Origin: Maribacter litoralis
Lineage (GTDB): Bacteria; Bacteroidota; Bacteroidia; Flavobacteriales; Flavobacteriaceae
Assembly: GCF_003075045.1 (NCBI RefSeq)
Contig: NZ_QCZD01000003.1
Coordinates: 372,001-436,000, forward strand
DNA: 64,000 nt
Direction of reading: 5' to 3'
The position numbers were made by a program, and so were the translations under genes. Every line of letters begins with the position of its first letter. Positions within the stretch are counted from its first letter, which is position 1. Shown here piece after piece: positions 18,130 to 26,550 of this stretch. The notes below the pieces were generated by a model. The model was not told the DNA's origin. It made no database searches and saw only the letters and a list, made by a program, of their open reading frames with translations.

Positions 18130-19536
18130 TTACAAATTTTCAGGATTGACAGCTAGACTATTGAACAACTTTGCTTTAGCTTTAAAATATTTGTTCTCTA
18201 CCTGATTCTGCTTTAAAACTGCATCTATCAATTTAGACTCCCTAGAATTTATTAAGAACAGCGAACTTTCCCCGAAACTGAATTTTCGTTCTTCGGCAGC
18301 TAACAGCGCTTCATAACTGGCAACAATATCATCAATCAATATGTTCTGATTTTCAAAAGAGGCCAACTCATTATAGATAGCCAAAATTTTATTCTGTATT
18401 TGCACCTCGGCATTATCCATTTCAAACTGTGCATCCCGTAATTTCAGTTTTGCCAATTTAAGATCCCCTCGTTCTTTTCTAAGAAATAAAGGCAACTCAA
18501 AATTTAATCCGCCTTTATAGTTTTGCGTTTCAAAAGAGTTCAAATACTCTGGCTCATCTGTAATAAACTTGTATTCCACGTCTATTTTAGGCAAGAGCTT
18601 ATTAGTCTTTAATCGCTTATCTACCCGCAAACCATCTATTTTATATCCTAGCGATTTTAATTTGGGATGATTCTCTAGCTGAAAACTATCCAACGGTTTT
18701 CCTAAAATTTCCAACGCTTGATCTATCTCTACATCCAACGACAGATCCGGCACCACACCTGGTTGTAATTCCATCGGAATATTATCTCCCATCCATAAGA
18801 AGTTGGAGAGCTCTAATTGTGCGTTTTGCAAAACTACATTCGCCTGTTCTCTTTCCAAAGCTCTATTTTGCACGGCAATCTTAGCTTCTACAGTATCAAT
18901 GGCGGCAATTTCACCTGCATAGGCATTTTTATTGACACCTTCTAGCCTTACTTTGGCATTTTCTAAAAAATCATTGAACAGTAAACTATTCCTATAGGCT
19001 TGCAGCCAATTGAAATATGCCAAAGAAGCATCGAATAATATTTGATTGACCAACAGATCCCTATCCGCTTTAGACTGCTCCCTAAAAAATTTGGCTTTTT
19101 TCACAGTGGCCATACGCTCGTTGATCCAAGAACCGCGACCTAAGGAAAGGGCTACCCCAGCACTGTAGAGTCCATCATCCGGCACATTTCTCTCCGCATT
19201 TAAATATTCACCCGAGTAATGCTCAAATTCCCCCTTTAATTCTATGCCGTACCATGTAGGAATCTTAAATGTAGAATTTAAAAGATCATAGTATTCGGTT
19301 CCCTTAAATTCCTTTGTTGAATAATCTACCGATATTTTGGGATCGAACCCACCACGGGCCTTCATAAGATTGGCTTGACCAACACTCATAACCATTTCGG
19401 CCTGTTTGGTAATTGGGTGATACTTTTTTACATAACCCAAATATTCCTTAAACCCCAACGGAATAGTATCTGCATTTTGGGCCGATGCAAAAAAACCGGT
19501 ACATAAACAGAAAAAGAAAAAAATGCTTCTCATCAT
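18130..19536 (-). CDS. TolC-family outer-membrane efflux/secretion channel
   Basis: 468-residue protein with a signal peptide (about 1-19, FASAQ) and the long paired helical repeats of the outer membrane efflux protein family (two copies, about 40-250 and 270-460). As a trimer it forms the outer-membrane duct of a tripartite pump. The start ATG at 19536 overlaps the stop of the HlyD gene by one base (there is also an ATG at 19533), so it is the third gene of the TetR-ABC-HlyD-TolC operon. Confidence 0.9.
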   Translation of the reverse strand: MMRSIFFFFCLCTGFFASAQNADTIPLGFKEYLGYVKKYHPITKQAEMVMSVGQANLMKARGGFDPKISVDYSTKEFKGTEYYDLLNSTFKIPTWYGIELKGEFEHYSGEYLNAERNVPDDGLYSAGVALSLGRGSWINERMATVKKAKFFREQSKADRDLLVNQILFDASLAYFNWLQAYRNSLLFNDFLENAKVRLEGVNKNAYAGEIAAIDTVEAKIAVQNRALEREQANVVLQNAQLELSNFLWMGDNIPMELQPGVVPDLSLDVEIDQALEILGKPLDSFQLENHPKLKSLGYKIDGLRVDKRLKTNKLLPKIDVEYKFITDEPEYLNSFETQNYKGGLNFELPLFLRKERGDLKLAKLKLRDAQFEMDNAEVQIQNKILAIYNELASFENQNILIDDIVASYEALLAAEERKFSFGESSLFLINSRESKLIDAVLKQNQVENKYFKAKAKLFNSLAVNPENL

Positions 19537-20888
19537 TATTTTTTTACGGGTTTATCTTGTGCGCCTTCTGGCTGATAATAATTAGGTGGGAAACCATTTA
19601 ACTGTCGCCATAGTTCATACCAAATTGGCACATCTTCCAATAATGCAATAGTATTTGCCCCAGAACCCACTCGTAACGCTTCTGGCCATGCCTGGTCTTC
19701 TTCATCAGGAGATAATAGCACCCTATATTTTCCATTTGGATTAATAAAGGTTTCTATTGCTACTACCTTGCCCGCATAGGTACCATATGAAGCATTAGGC
19801 CACCCGCTGAATACAATGGCCGGCCATCCATCGAACTGTATCCTAACTTTTTCCCCTAAATGAATTAAAGGTAAATCAATGGGTTCTATAAATGTTTCTA
19901 CCGCCATATCGTACTCTGCCGGCATAATACCTACTAATGGGGTACCTTCTTTAAATGTCTCACCTATACCTGCCGTTAGTACTTTGTTGATGTACCCATT
20001 TTGTGGAGCTCTAATATAACGCAATGCGCTTCGCATTTGGTAGTTGGTATAATCGTTCTCCAATTTACTTACTTGTGCCTCAGAATCGAATTGATTGGAC
20101 ATTGCAGTAAATTTATCGCTCTGTGCCTTAGAGATTTTATCGGTGTACGAAGCCTCTACCCTGTTAATTTCTACCTCGGCATTGATAATCTCATTTTTGG
20201 CGGCCAATAACTTGTTTTCCTGTGAAAGTAATTTGACCTGTGTTTCTTGCAGCTTTAAACGCTTTTCTTCCACATCGGTTACCGCTTTTAAACCTTCGCT
20301 CTGTAGTTGAGCGGTTCTTTCAAACTGCCGTTCCGCAATTTGAATGTTGGTCTTTGCGGCTTCAAAATCGATGCTATCACTCTGTGCTTTTAGCTTTGCC
20401 TGCATCAACTTATTCTTTGCCTGCTCTAATTTCAATCTTCTTTCATTGATTAAGGCGGCAACTTGATTATCTAACGATTTCACTTTTTCGCCATATGAGC
20501 TTACCGATGAACTTTTAGATTTTAACTGTTGCCCCGTGCGCTCGACCAAATCTGGATCAAAGTATTCCGATTTTATTTCAGAAATGAACAATATGGTATC
20601 TCCCTTTTCAACATAATCCCCTTCTTGAACATACCATTCTTCTATTCTACCGGGTATCTGAGATTGAATGGTCTGTGGTCTTTGCCCCGGGGTCAGCGTA
20701 GTTAAATTGCCTCTAGCGGTAATGGTTTGGGTCCAAGGCAAAAACAATACGATAATACCTACAGCGGCAAATGCAAAGAGAAATCTATTAAAATGCTTGT
20801 AATGCCTCTTGTGGTTTACTTTAGTAACCGATTTAAATCTCGCTATAGAGACTTTTTCGTTAAGTTTATTATGAGATATATTAAGCAT
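19536..20888 (-). CDS. HlyD-family membrane fusion protein
   Basis: 450-residue periplasmic adaptor. It has one membrane anchor (about 35-52), a biotinyl-lipoyl-like segment (QIPGRIEEWYVQEGDYVEKGDTILFI, residues roughly 77-103), a long coiled-coil hairpin (about 120-285) and a C-terminal beta-barrel region. It connects an inner-membrane ABC transporter to a TolC channel. Its gene overlaps the ABC gene by 8 bp and the TolC gene by 1 bp. Confidence 0.92.
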   Translation of the reverse strand: MLNISHNKLNEKVSIARFKSVTKVNHKRHYKHFNRFLFAFAAVGIIVLFLPWTQTITARGNLTTLTPGQRPQTIQSQIPGRIEEWYVQEGDYVEKGDTILFISEIKSEYFDPDLVERTGQQLKSKSSSVSSYGEKVKSLDNQVAALINERRLKLEQAKNKLMQAKLKAQSDSIDFEAAKTNIQIAERQFERTAQLQSEGLKAVTDVEEKRLKLQETQVKLLSQENKLLAAKNEIINAEVEINRVEASYTDKISKAQSDKFTAMSNQFDSEAQVSKLENDYTNYQMRSALRYIRAPQNGYINKVLTAGIGETFKEGTPLVGIMPAEYDMAVETFIEPIDLPLIHLGEKVRIQFDGWPAIVFSGWPNASYGTYAGKVVAIETFINPNGKYRVLLSPDEEDQAWPEALRVGSGANTIALLEDVPIWYELWRQLNGFPPNYYQPEGAQDKPVKK

Positions 20889-22563
20889 CTGTTCCTTGGA
20901 TTTCGTTAATAATCTGTCCTTTTTCCATGGTTATGATTCGTGAACATTTTTTAATCCACTTATCATTTTCACTAACTACAAGCAATGCCCAACCGTTAGA
21001 TGGATCGCTTAAAAAGTTTAAAATACGGTCTGCCTCCTCTATATTAAATTGATCTAAAGGATCTTTGAGAATCAATAATTTTGGTTTACGAACAATGCTT
21101 CTGGCCAATACTATTTTCTTGGAAACCGTATAAGGTATCTGTTTACCTTCTGGGTACAGCACCGTATTTAAACCCTCTGGTTGCTTCTTGACAAAATCGG
21201 TAAGTCCTACTTTATCCAATGCCCAATAAACTTGCTCATTGGTAGTGTCTTTATCACCAAAGGTGATGTTGTTCAAAATAGTACCCTCAAAAGGAGTTTC
21301 TTCTGGTAAAGACTGACCTAGATGAGAACGGTAATAATTTAAGTTCATTCCTTTTAGAGATACTCCGTTAACATACACACCGCCACTATCTGGCTCAATA
21401 ATACCCGCTATTAAACGCAACAATGTATTTTTTCCAGAACCGCTATTACCTCGTAATAGAATGGTACAGGTAGGAGAAATGGTTAAACTTAAATTATTGA
21501 TGATCTGCCTTTTTGGTTGTGGTACACTATATGTAATTTCACTTAACTCAACCGTAAAAGCTTGATTTTCCATAAATGGTTTTTCACCTTCTTGTGCCTC
21601 TAATTTTTTATCTACCACTTGCCCCATTTTTTCTAGAGATGTCAAGAGATCATAAAATGTTTCCAAACCTAAAATCAGTTTTTCGACCGAACTGATCACT
21701 AAAAGGATAATAATTTCAGCCGCAACAAACTGACCAATGTTCATCTCTTGGTTTAGCACCAACAATCCTCCGATCAACAATAGACCTGCCGTTACCAATA
21801 CCTTGAAACCGATCATTTGAATAAACTGCAACACCAAAACCCTAAAGTGACCTTCTCTTGCGTTTAAATAGTTGACCACCAAAGTATCGTTCTTATCGAG
21901 GGCATGAGACGTTTTGCCCGATAGTTTAAAACTTACAATAGACCTTGCTATTTCTTGAAGCCAATGCGCAACTTTGTATTTACTTTTAGATTCATCTAAA
22001 CTGGTATCTAAGCCTCTTTGTGCGGTAAATTTGAACACTACATAAATCAGCAGCAGCAGCAGCATGCCGTACACTATAAAAAATGGGTGATAAAAAGAAA
22101 GTAACAACAACCCAAATACAATCTGCAATAAGGCAGCGGGAAAATCTATCAATACCTTTGATAAGGATTTCTGAATGGTCAATGTATCAAAAAACCTGTT
22201 TGCCAATTCTGGCGGATAGTAGTTATGCAACTCGCTCATTTTAATTTTCGGAAAACGATACGCAAACTCAAAAGATGCCCTGGTGAAAATCTTTTGCTGT
22301 ACATTTTCAATGATTCTTATTTGCATAAGTTGTAGCACGCCCACAAAAGCAACACCTAAAGTCACTAAAATTACAAGTACTATCCAAGAAGAACTTATTT
22401 GGGCACCTTGCATTAAATTTATAATTGCCTGTATACCCAATGGTAATGATAAGTTGACAACCCCTGCAAATATGGCGTAATAAAACACCTGAAAAATATC
22501 TTTTTTATCTAATTTTAATAGACCTAAAAATCGCTGCCAAGCAGTTAGTGTTTTATTACTCAT
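20881..22563 (-). CDS. ABC transporter (type I secretion-like) with degenerate NBD
   Basis: 560-residue half-transporter: a six-helix exporter membrane domain (about 20-310) fused to a nucleotide-binding domain (about 340-555). The fold alignment is clear, but every catalytic motif is altered. Walker A is GNSGSGKN (372-379, Asn for Ser/Thr). The Q-loop Gln is Pro420. The LSGGQ signature reads IPYTV (476-480). Walker B ends LILKDP (K500-D501 for Asp-Glu). The switch His is E532. It is therefore probably unable to hydrolyse ATP in the usual way. It has no peptidase domain. It forms an operon with the HlyD, TolC and TetR genes. Confidence 0.88.
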   Translation of the reverse strand: MSNKTLTAWQRFLGLLKLDKKDIFQVFYYAIFAGVVNLSLPLGIQAIINLMQGAQISSSWIVLVILVTLGVAFVGVLQLMQIRIIENVQQKIFTRASFEFAYRFPKIKMSELHNYYPPELANRFFDTLTIQKSLSKVLIDFPAALLQIVFGLLLLSFYHPFFIVYGMLLLLLIYVVFKFTAQRGLDTSLDESKSKYKVAHWLQEIARSIVSFKLSGKTSHALDKNDTLVVNYLNAREGHFRVLVLQFIQMIGFKVLVTAGLLLIGGLLVLNQEMNIGQFVAAEIIILLVISSVEKLILGLETFYDLLTSLEKMGQVVDKKLEAQEGEKPFMENQAFTVELSEITYSVPQPKRQIINNLSLTISPTCTILLRGNSGSGKNTLLRLIAGIIEPDSGGVYVNGVSLKGMNLNYYRSHLGQSLPEETPFEGTILNNITFGDKDTTNEQVYWALDKVGLTDFVKKQPEGLNTVLYPEGKQIPYTVSKKIVLARSIVRKPKLLILKDPLDQFNIEEADRILNFLSDPSNGWALLVVSENDKWIKKCSRIITMEKGQIINEIQGTDA

Positions 22564-23242
22564 TTAAGTTTTGTTTTAATGTATTGAATACAAGGTGGGT
22601 CAAGTATTGTGTTGGTGTCACTCTCTCATTACAATCTGTAAGCGATGGAAAATGCTCTCTTAAATAATGCTGGTGCAATCCGTTTTCCAAAATGGTGCTA
22701 GCTAAACTTGTTGGGTATTCATAATCTGCATCTACTTCTGCAATCATTTCAGATAAACGCCCCACCAATCTCTTATAGATAGCATAATATCCTTCTTTAT
22801 TCTCAGCATCTACTTCTTTGGTCAAGTACGCTTTGGAATATTCGTTAATTACAATTTGATTCAGAAGCACTTCATTAACATGGGAAAATGCCGAATCTTC
22901 TTTGATTTCCCTTGTAATGATTATGATGGACTTTAATAATTTCTCTTTCGGATTTTTAATACTGTGGGTTGCGAATACCAATTGATATTCCATCCAACCC
23001 CAATACCAAGAAGTTAGGTAGACAAGCAGCTTATGTTTGTTTTCAAAATACCTGTAAATAGAACTCTCGTTCGAACCAATTTGATGACCTAGCTTTTTAA
23101 ACGTAAAACTCTCAAAGCCAATCTCATTGATCATTTGAATACTAAACTGAATAATCTTTTTACCGAGTCCCGAAGATTCGGGATCCTTTAGAAAAAGTTT
23201 TTCGTTAATCTTTATTTGCACCCCTTGCAACAGCCGTTCCAT
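22556..23242 (-). CDS. TetR/AcrR family transcriptional regulator
   Basis: 228-residue regulator with an N-terminal TetR helix-turn-helix (IIQFSIQMINEIGFESFTFKKLG ... SSIYRYFENKHKLL; roughly residues 28-78, sequence given in parts) and a C-terminal helical ligand/dimer domain. It is the first gene of the operon, overlapping the ABC gene by 8 bp, so it likely represses its own pump operon. A perfect palindrome placed just upstream of its -7 element is the obvious operator candidate. Confidence 0.9.
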   Translation of the reverse strand: MERLLQGVQIKINEKLFLKDPESSGLGKKIIQFSIQMINEIGFESFTFKKLGHQIGSNESSIYRYFENKHKLLVYLTSWYWGWMEYQLVFATHSIKNPKEKLLKSIIIITREIKEDSAFSHVNEVLLNQIVINEYSKAYLTKEVDAENKEGYYAIYKRLVGRLSEMIAEVDADYEYPTSLASTILENGLHQHYLREHFPSLTDCNERVTPTQYLTHLVFNTLKQNLNE

Positions 23243-23265
23243 ATTACTTTTAATTATATAAAACG

Positions 23266-23287
23266 CAAATATAATAGTATTACTATT
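23266..23287 (-). promoter_or_regulatory. Promoter -7 element with overlapping palindromic operator (TetR)
   Basis: On the minus strand TATATTTG (23266-23273) fits the Bacteroidota -7 consensus. Directly upstream and touching it is AATAGTA-T-TACTATT (23273-23287), a perfect 7-bp inverted repeat centred where a repressor would block RNA polymerase. No clear -33 TTG was found. The ATG of the TetR gene is 24 bp downstream of the -7 element. Confidence 0.62.
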
Positions 23288-23442
23288 GGTTTATAATAGT
23301 TTAACACTTATTAACTTAAATTCAATTGTTTACATTACACAATATCACATTCATTTTCTAGTATTTGAATTACTTGTTTGCATTATAGCATTAACATCAA
23401 GTTCTATTCTTTTTAAATACATTTGCTATCAAAGATATTTAT

Positions 23443-24006
23443 ATGGACCCTGTAAGATGTGGTTGGTGCAAGGGCGATACGCTATACGAAGCATATCATG
23501 ATCAAGAATGGGGCGTACCCGTAAAAGATGATGCCTTACTTTTCGAATTTCTAGTACTGGAAACTTTTCAAGCAGGTTTAAGCTGGATCACCATTCTTAA
23601 AAGACGAGAAAATTTTAGGATTGCTTTTGACCACTTTGATTATCAAAAAATTGCAACATACCCAGAATCAAAAATTCAAAACTTACTACAGGATGAGGGT
23701 ATTATCAGAAATAAACTAAAAGTTCGTGCTACCGTAACCAATGCCATTGCATATATGGCAATCCAGAAAGAATTTGGAAGCTTCAGCAATTATATTTGGC
23801 AATTTGTAAATAACGAACCTATTAAAAATAAGGTCATCAACTATAAAGACGCTCCTGCCAATACACCAATATCCGATAAGATTAGTACAGATTTAAAAAA
23901 GCGTGGCTTTAAATTTGTAGGTAGTACTATTATCTATGCATTTATGCAGGCTACAGGTATGGTAAATGACCATCAAATAGATTGTTTTAGATATACCGAA
24001 GTGTAA
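23443..24006 (+). CDS. tag: DNA-3-methyladenine glycosylase I
   Basis: 187-residue base-excision repair enzyme removing 3-methyladenine from alkylated DNA. It aligns with E. coli Tag across its length: C6 (RCGWC), H19 (YHDQEWGVP), QAGLSWITILKRRENF, and near the C-terminus NDHQIDCF supplying the second His and Cys zinc ligands. TACATTTG at 23418-23425 is a good -7 element 18 bp before the ATG. Confidence 0.95.
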   Translation: MDPVRCGWCKGDTLYEAYHDQEWGVPVKDDALLFEFLVLETFQAGLSWITILKRRENFRIAFDHFDYQKIATYPESKIQNLLQDEGIIRNKLKVRATVTNAIAYMAIQKEFGSFSNYIWQFVNNEPIKNKVINYKDAPANTPISDKISTDLKKRGFKFVGSTIIYAFMQATGMVNDHQIDCFRYTEV

Positions 24007-24021
24007 TACAACATAATTAAA

Positions 24022-24609
24022 ATGAAACACATAAAGCTAATACCAATAACTGCCTTAGTATTATTTTGCTGGCAGTTTACCAATGCTCAGTACAAATACG
24101 AACGTGAATATCGTATACTTAAATCTCAATTTCCATCAGAAGCTATATCAACTATTGAAAAATATGTTGAAGATTATAAACGTATTAAATTCTATAAAGA
24201 AACCGACAGCATAAAAGTAAGTTATGAAGCAAAGCTTAAAAAAGATAAACTTTGGTATAGTATTGAATTTGACAAGAACGGTATTCTAGAGGATATAGAA
24301 ATATTGATAAAACCTGCAGATATTCCCAATGACACCTATTCAAACATAGAAACTTATTTGAACAATAATTTCATAAAATATAGAATCAAAAGACTACAAC
24401 AACAATATACTTCAAAAAATAATCCTTTAGAGAAAACTTTTAAAAATGCATTTCAAAATCTATTATTACCCGACAATAATTATGAACTTATGGTTGTAGG
24501 TAGAAAAGAAGATGGATATTTAGATTATGAGATTTTGTTCGATGCCGATGGAAATTTTAAAAAAATAAGAACATCACTTCCTCCAAATTATGACCACGTA
24601 CTTTATTAG
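24022..24609 (+). CDS. Secreted protein of unknown function, PepSY-like character
   Basis: 195-residue protein with a signal peptide (about 1-22, TNAQ). No family is recognised with certainty. Repeated elements such as LWYSIEFDKNGILEDIEI and LDYEILFDADGNFKKI resemble strands of the PepSY/BLIP-like fold, suggesting two such modules. It starts 16 bp after tag and its 3' end overlaps the next gene by 20 bp, so the pair should be cotranslated. This pairing with a DUF2490 outer-membrane protein hints at an envelope role. Confidence 0.72.
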   Translation: MKHIKLIPITALVLFCWQFTNAQYKYEREYRILKSQFPSEAISTIEKYVEDYKRIKFYKETDSIKVSYEAKLKKDKLWYSIEFDKNGILEDIEILIKPADIPNDTYSNIETYLNNNFIKYRIKRLQQQYTSKNNPLEKTFKNAFQNLLLPDNNYELMVVGRKEDGYLDYEILFDADGNFKKIRTSLPPNYDHVLY

Positions 24610-25285
24610 GAAGCTTCTATTTTTTATCCTATTGACAGTTATAGGATTTTTAAATTTACATTCTCAAGATAAAACGATAGCCTATTGGGAACCAGAAGTT
24701 TCTTTTAACTATAAAGTTGCCCCCTTGCTCAAGCAGAATTTTTCTTTGGCAAACAGAAATTATCTGTATAATGACAACAAGACACAATTAACTGTAAGGC
24801 AAATAGAAATAGCCCATTTCTCTGCATTGACTATACACCCTAATACCAGTGTTGGTCTAGGCGTACAATACCGGTTTAGGGAGGCATTTGAAGATGACAA
24901 GGAAAACGAACTTAGAATTACCGAACAGTTTAACCTCACCAAGAGCGATGGTAGTATACGCTTTGGTAACCGTTTTAGATTAGAACAACGTATACAACCA
25001 AGCAACCTAGTGCACAGAATACGATATCGTTTTGCAATCGATTTGCCTTTAAAAGGTTTAAAAATGGATATTGGAGAGCCTTATTTGGTAGCTACCACAG
25101 AATCGTTGCTAAGTTTAGGCAAAAGCGAAAAGCCTATGTACGACCAAAGGATTACGTCTCAAATTGGTTGGTCTATCAATAATCATTTAAAGGCTCAACT
25201 AGGTGTTCAATTTAGAATGGAAAACTATACAGAAAACACTGAACACGTTTTTCTTTTCTTGAACAGTATTGTTTTTTCACTTTAA
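24590..25285 (+). CDS. DUF2490 family outer-membrane protein
   Basis: 231-residue protein with a signal peptide (about 1-26, NLHSQ) and alternating amphipathic strands typical of a small beta-barrel, ending in a hydrophobic C-terminal residue (FSL). It resembles DUF2490 proteins (GVQYRFRE...NELRITEQF, RFRLEQRI, HRIRYRF). Function is unknown. It overlaps the upstream secreted-protein gene by 20 bp and the convergent aat gene by 9 bp. Confidence 0.78.
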   Translation: MTTYFIRKLLFFILLTVIGFLNLHSQDKTIAYWEPEVSFNYKVAPLLKQNFSLANRNYLYNDNKTQLTVRQIEIAHFSALTIHPNTSVGLGVQYRFREAFEDDKENELRITEQFNLTKSDGSIRFGNRFRLEQRIQPSNLVHRIRYRFAIDLPLKGLKMDIGEPYLVATTESLLSLGKSEKPMYDQRITSQIGWSINNHLKAQLGVQFRMENYTENTEHVFLFLNSIVFSL

Positions 25286-25909
25286 TATTGCCATAAACTC
25301 CTTTCTAGGTATTTCTTTGGCGCCCATACTTGCCAAGTGATTTGTGTGTAATTGGCAGTCTATTACTTTATACCCTTTTTGCCCTAACTCTTCGGCAAGT
25401 TTTATAAAGGCAAATTTTGAAGCGTTAGATGTTAAACTGAACATACTCTCGCCACAAAAAACATGACCAAGATCTATACCGTACAAACCACCAACAAGCT
25501 TATCATTCTCCCAAACTTCATACGATTTGGCTATACCTTTTTCATGTAATTTAAGGTAGGCAATTTTCATTTCATCCGTTATCCAAGTACCATCTTGCCC
25601 TTCTCTAGGTACAGTAGAACAATATTCTAGAACTTGCTCGAAACATGTATTCTTGGTAAGGCTAAACTGCTTATTCCTAATAACCTTTTTCATGCTTTTT
25701 GAAATTTTAATCTCATTGGGATATAGCACCATTCTAGGATCTGGACACCACCACAAAATAATGGAATCGTTGTCAAACCACGGAAAAATTCCGTTTTGAT
25801 AAGCCAATAGCAACCGTTCTGGAGAAAGATCTCCGCCTACCGCCAATAAACCTTCAACATTGGCACTTTCCACCGGGGGAAATACTAAGTCATCCGTTAA
25901 AAAATACAT
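25277..25909 (-). CDS. aat: Leucyl/phenylalanyl-tRNA--protein transferase
   Basis: 210-residue N-end-rule enzyme transferring Leu or Phe from aminoacyl-tRNA to proteins with N-terminal Arg or Lys, tagging them for ClpAP. The signature GLLAVGGDLSPERLLLAYQNGIFPW and WWCPDPRMVL is intact (given in two parts), as is YGIDLGHVFCGESMFS. The length is normal. Confidence 0.95.
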   Translation of the reverse strand: MYFLTDDLVFPPVESANVEGLLAVGGDLSPERLLLAYQNGIFPWFDNDSIILWWCPDPRMVLYPNEIKISKSMKKVIRNKQFSLTKNTCFEQVLEYCSTVPREGQDGTWITDEMKIAYLKLHEKGIAKSYEVWENDKLVGGLYGIDLGHVFCGESMFSLTSNASKFAFIKLAEELGQKGYKVIDCQLHTNHLASMGAKEIPRKEFMAILK

Positions 25910-25962
25910 GGCTTTTTTTTACTGCTTTTTTAGTTCTTGTTCAAAATAACCAAAGGTGTGAA

Positions 25963-26004
25963 AACAAAAAAACTTGTTCAACCATTAAAGTTGAACAAGT
26001 TTAA
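25963..26004 (-). terminator. Intrinsic terminator after DUF3127 gene
   Basis: AACTTGTTCAAC-(7 nt)-GTTGAACAAGTT, a 12-bp perfect stem, followed on the minus strand by TTTTTTGTTTTC. Confidence 0.9.
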
Positions 26005-26046
26005 TATTTAAAAGGTAAAACCCTTTACTGTTTTACGCTATAATCG

Positions 26047-26424
26047 TTAGAAAGGTAGATCATCATGATCCTCTTCGTTCAAATTATCGGCTGGTTCAAA
26101 TGCTTCCATTGGCGGTACAGGTGGCATACCTGGTGCTGGTGCCTGCTGAGAAACATTTTCTATACGCCATCCTTGAATGGAGTTAAAATATTTTACCTGA
26201 CCTTGAGGGTTTGTCCATTCTCTTCCTCTAAGATTTATACTAACTTTTACATCTTGCCCTACAGCATAACTGTTCAACAAATCACATTTATCTTGAACAA
26301 ATTCTATCATGATATGTTGTGGATATTGCTCGTCTGTAGTAACTACCAACTCTCTTTTTCTAAACCCGTTGGACCCAAAGGTTTGGGTTTCTCCTATCAA
26401 TTTAACTTTACCTTCTATTTCCAT
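26047..26424 (-). CDS. DUF3127 family OB-fold-like protein with SSB-type C-terminal tip
   Basis: 125-residue protein. The body (about 1-92) matches DUF3127 (GKVKLIGETQTFG, FRKRELVVTTDEQYPQHI, GREWTNPQGQVKYFNSI), a family with an OB-fold-like pattern. A Pro-rich linker (APAPGMPPVPP) then leads to an acidic end EEDHDDLPF. That tip is almost the same as the end of the true SSB in this window (DDDDDLPF). In SSB the tip recruits repair and replication proteins, so this protein may share those partners; that is inference. It is monocistronic with its own terminator. CAAAAATA at 26450-26457 (minus TATTTTTG) is a possible -7 element. Confidence 0.87.
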   Translation of the reverse strand: MEIEGKVKLIGETQTFGSNGFRKRELVVTTDEQYPQHIMIEFVQDKCDLLNSYAVGQDVKVSINLRGREWTNPQGQVKYFNSIQGWRIENVSQQAPAPGMPPVPPMEAFEPADNLNEEDHDDLPF

Positions 26425-26550
26425 CTTGAACTCTTTTTACAATAGAGCTCAAAAATACATAAAATGATGCGGTAATAAAACATGGTACAATGATATCAAC
26501 ACAACAATTATTCACAATTAGGGTTATCTTTAGTATTAGATAACTATTGG

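Noticed and set aside
22050..22068. Repeated CAG triplets that look like a microsatellite
   Set aside because: They are part of the ABC membrane domain and encode a run of Leu in a helix. The similar GCAGCAG run at about 7035-7050 encodes the Ala-rich helix of the zinc peptidase.
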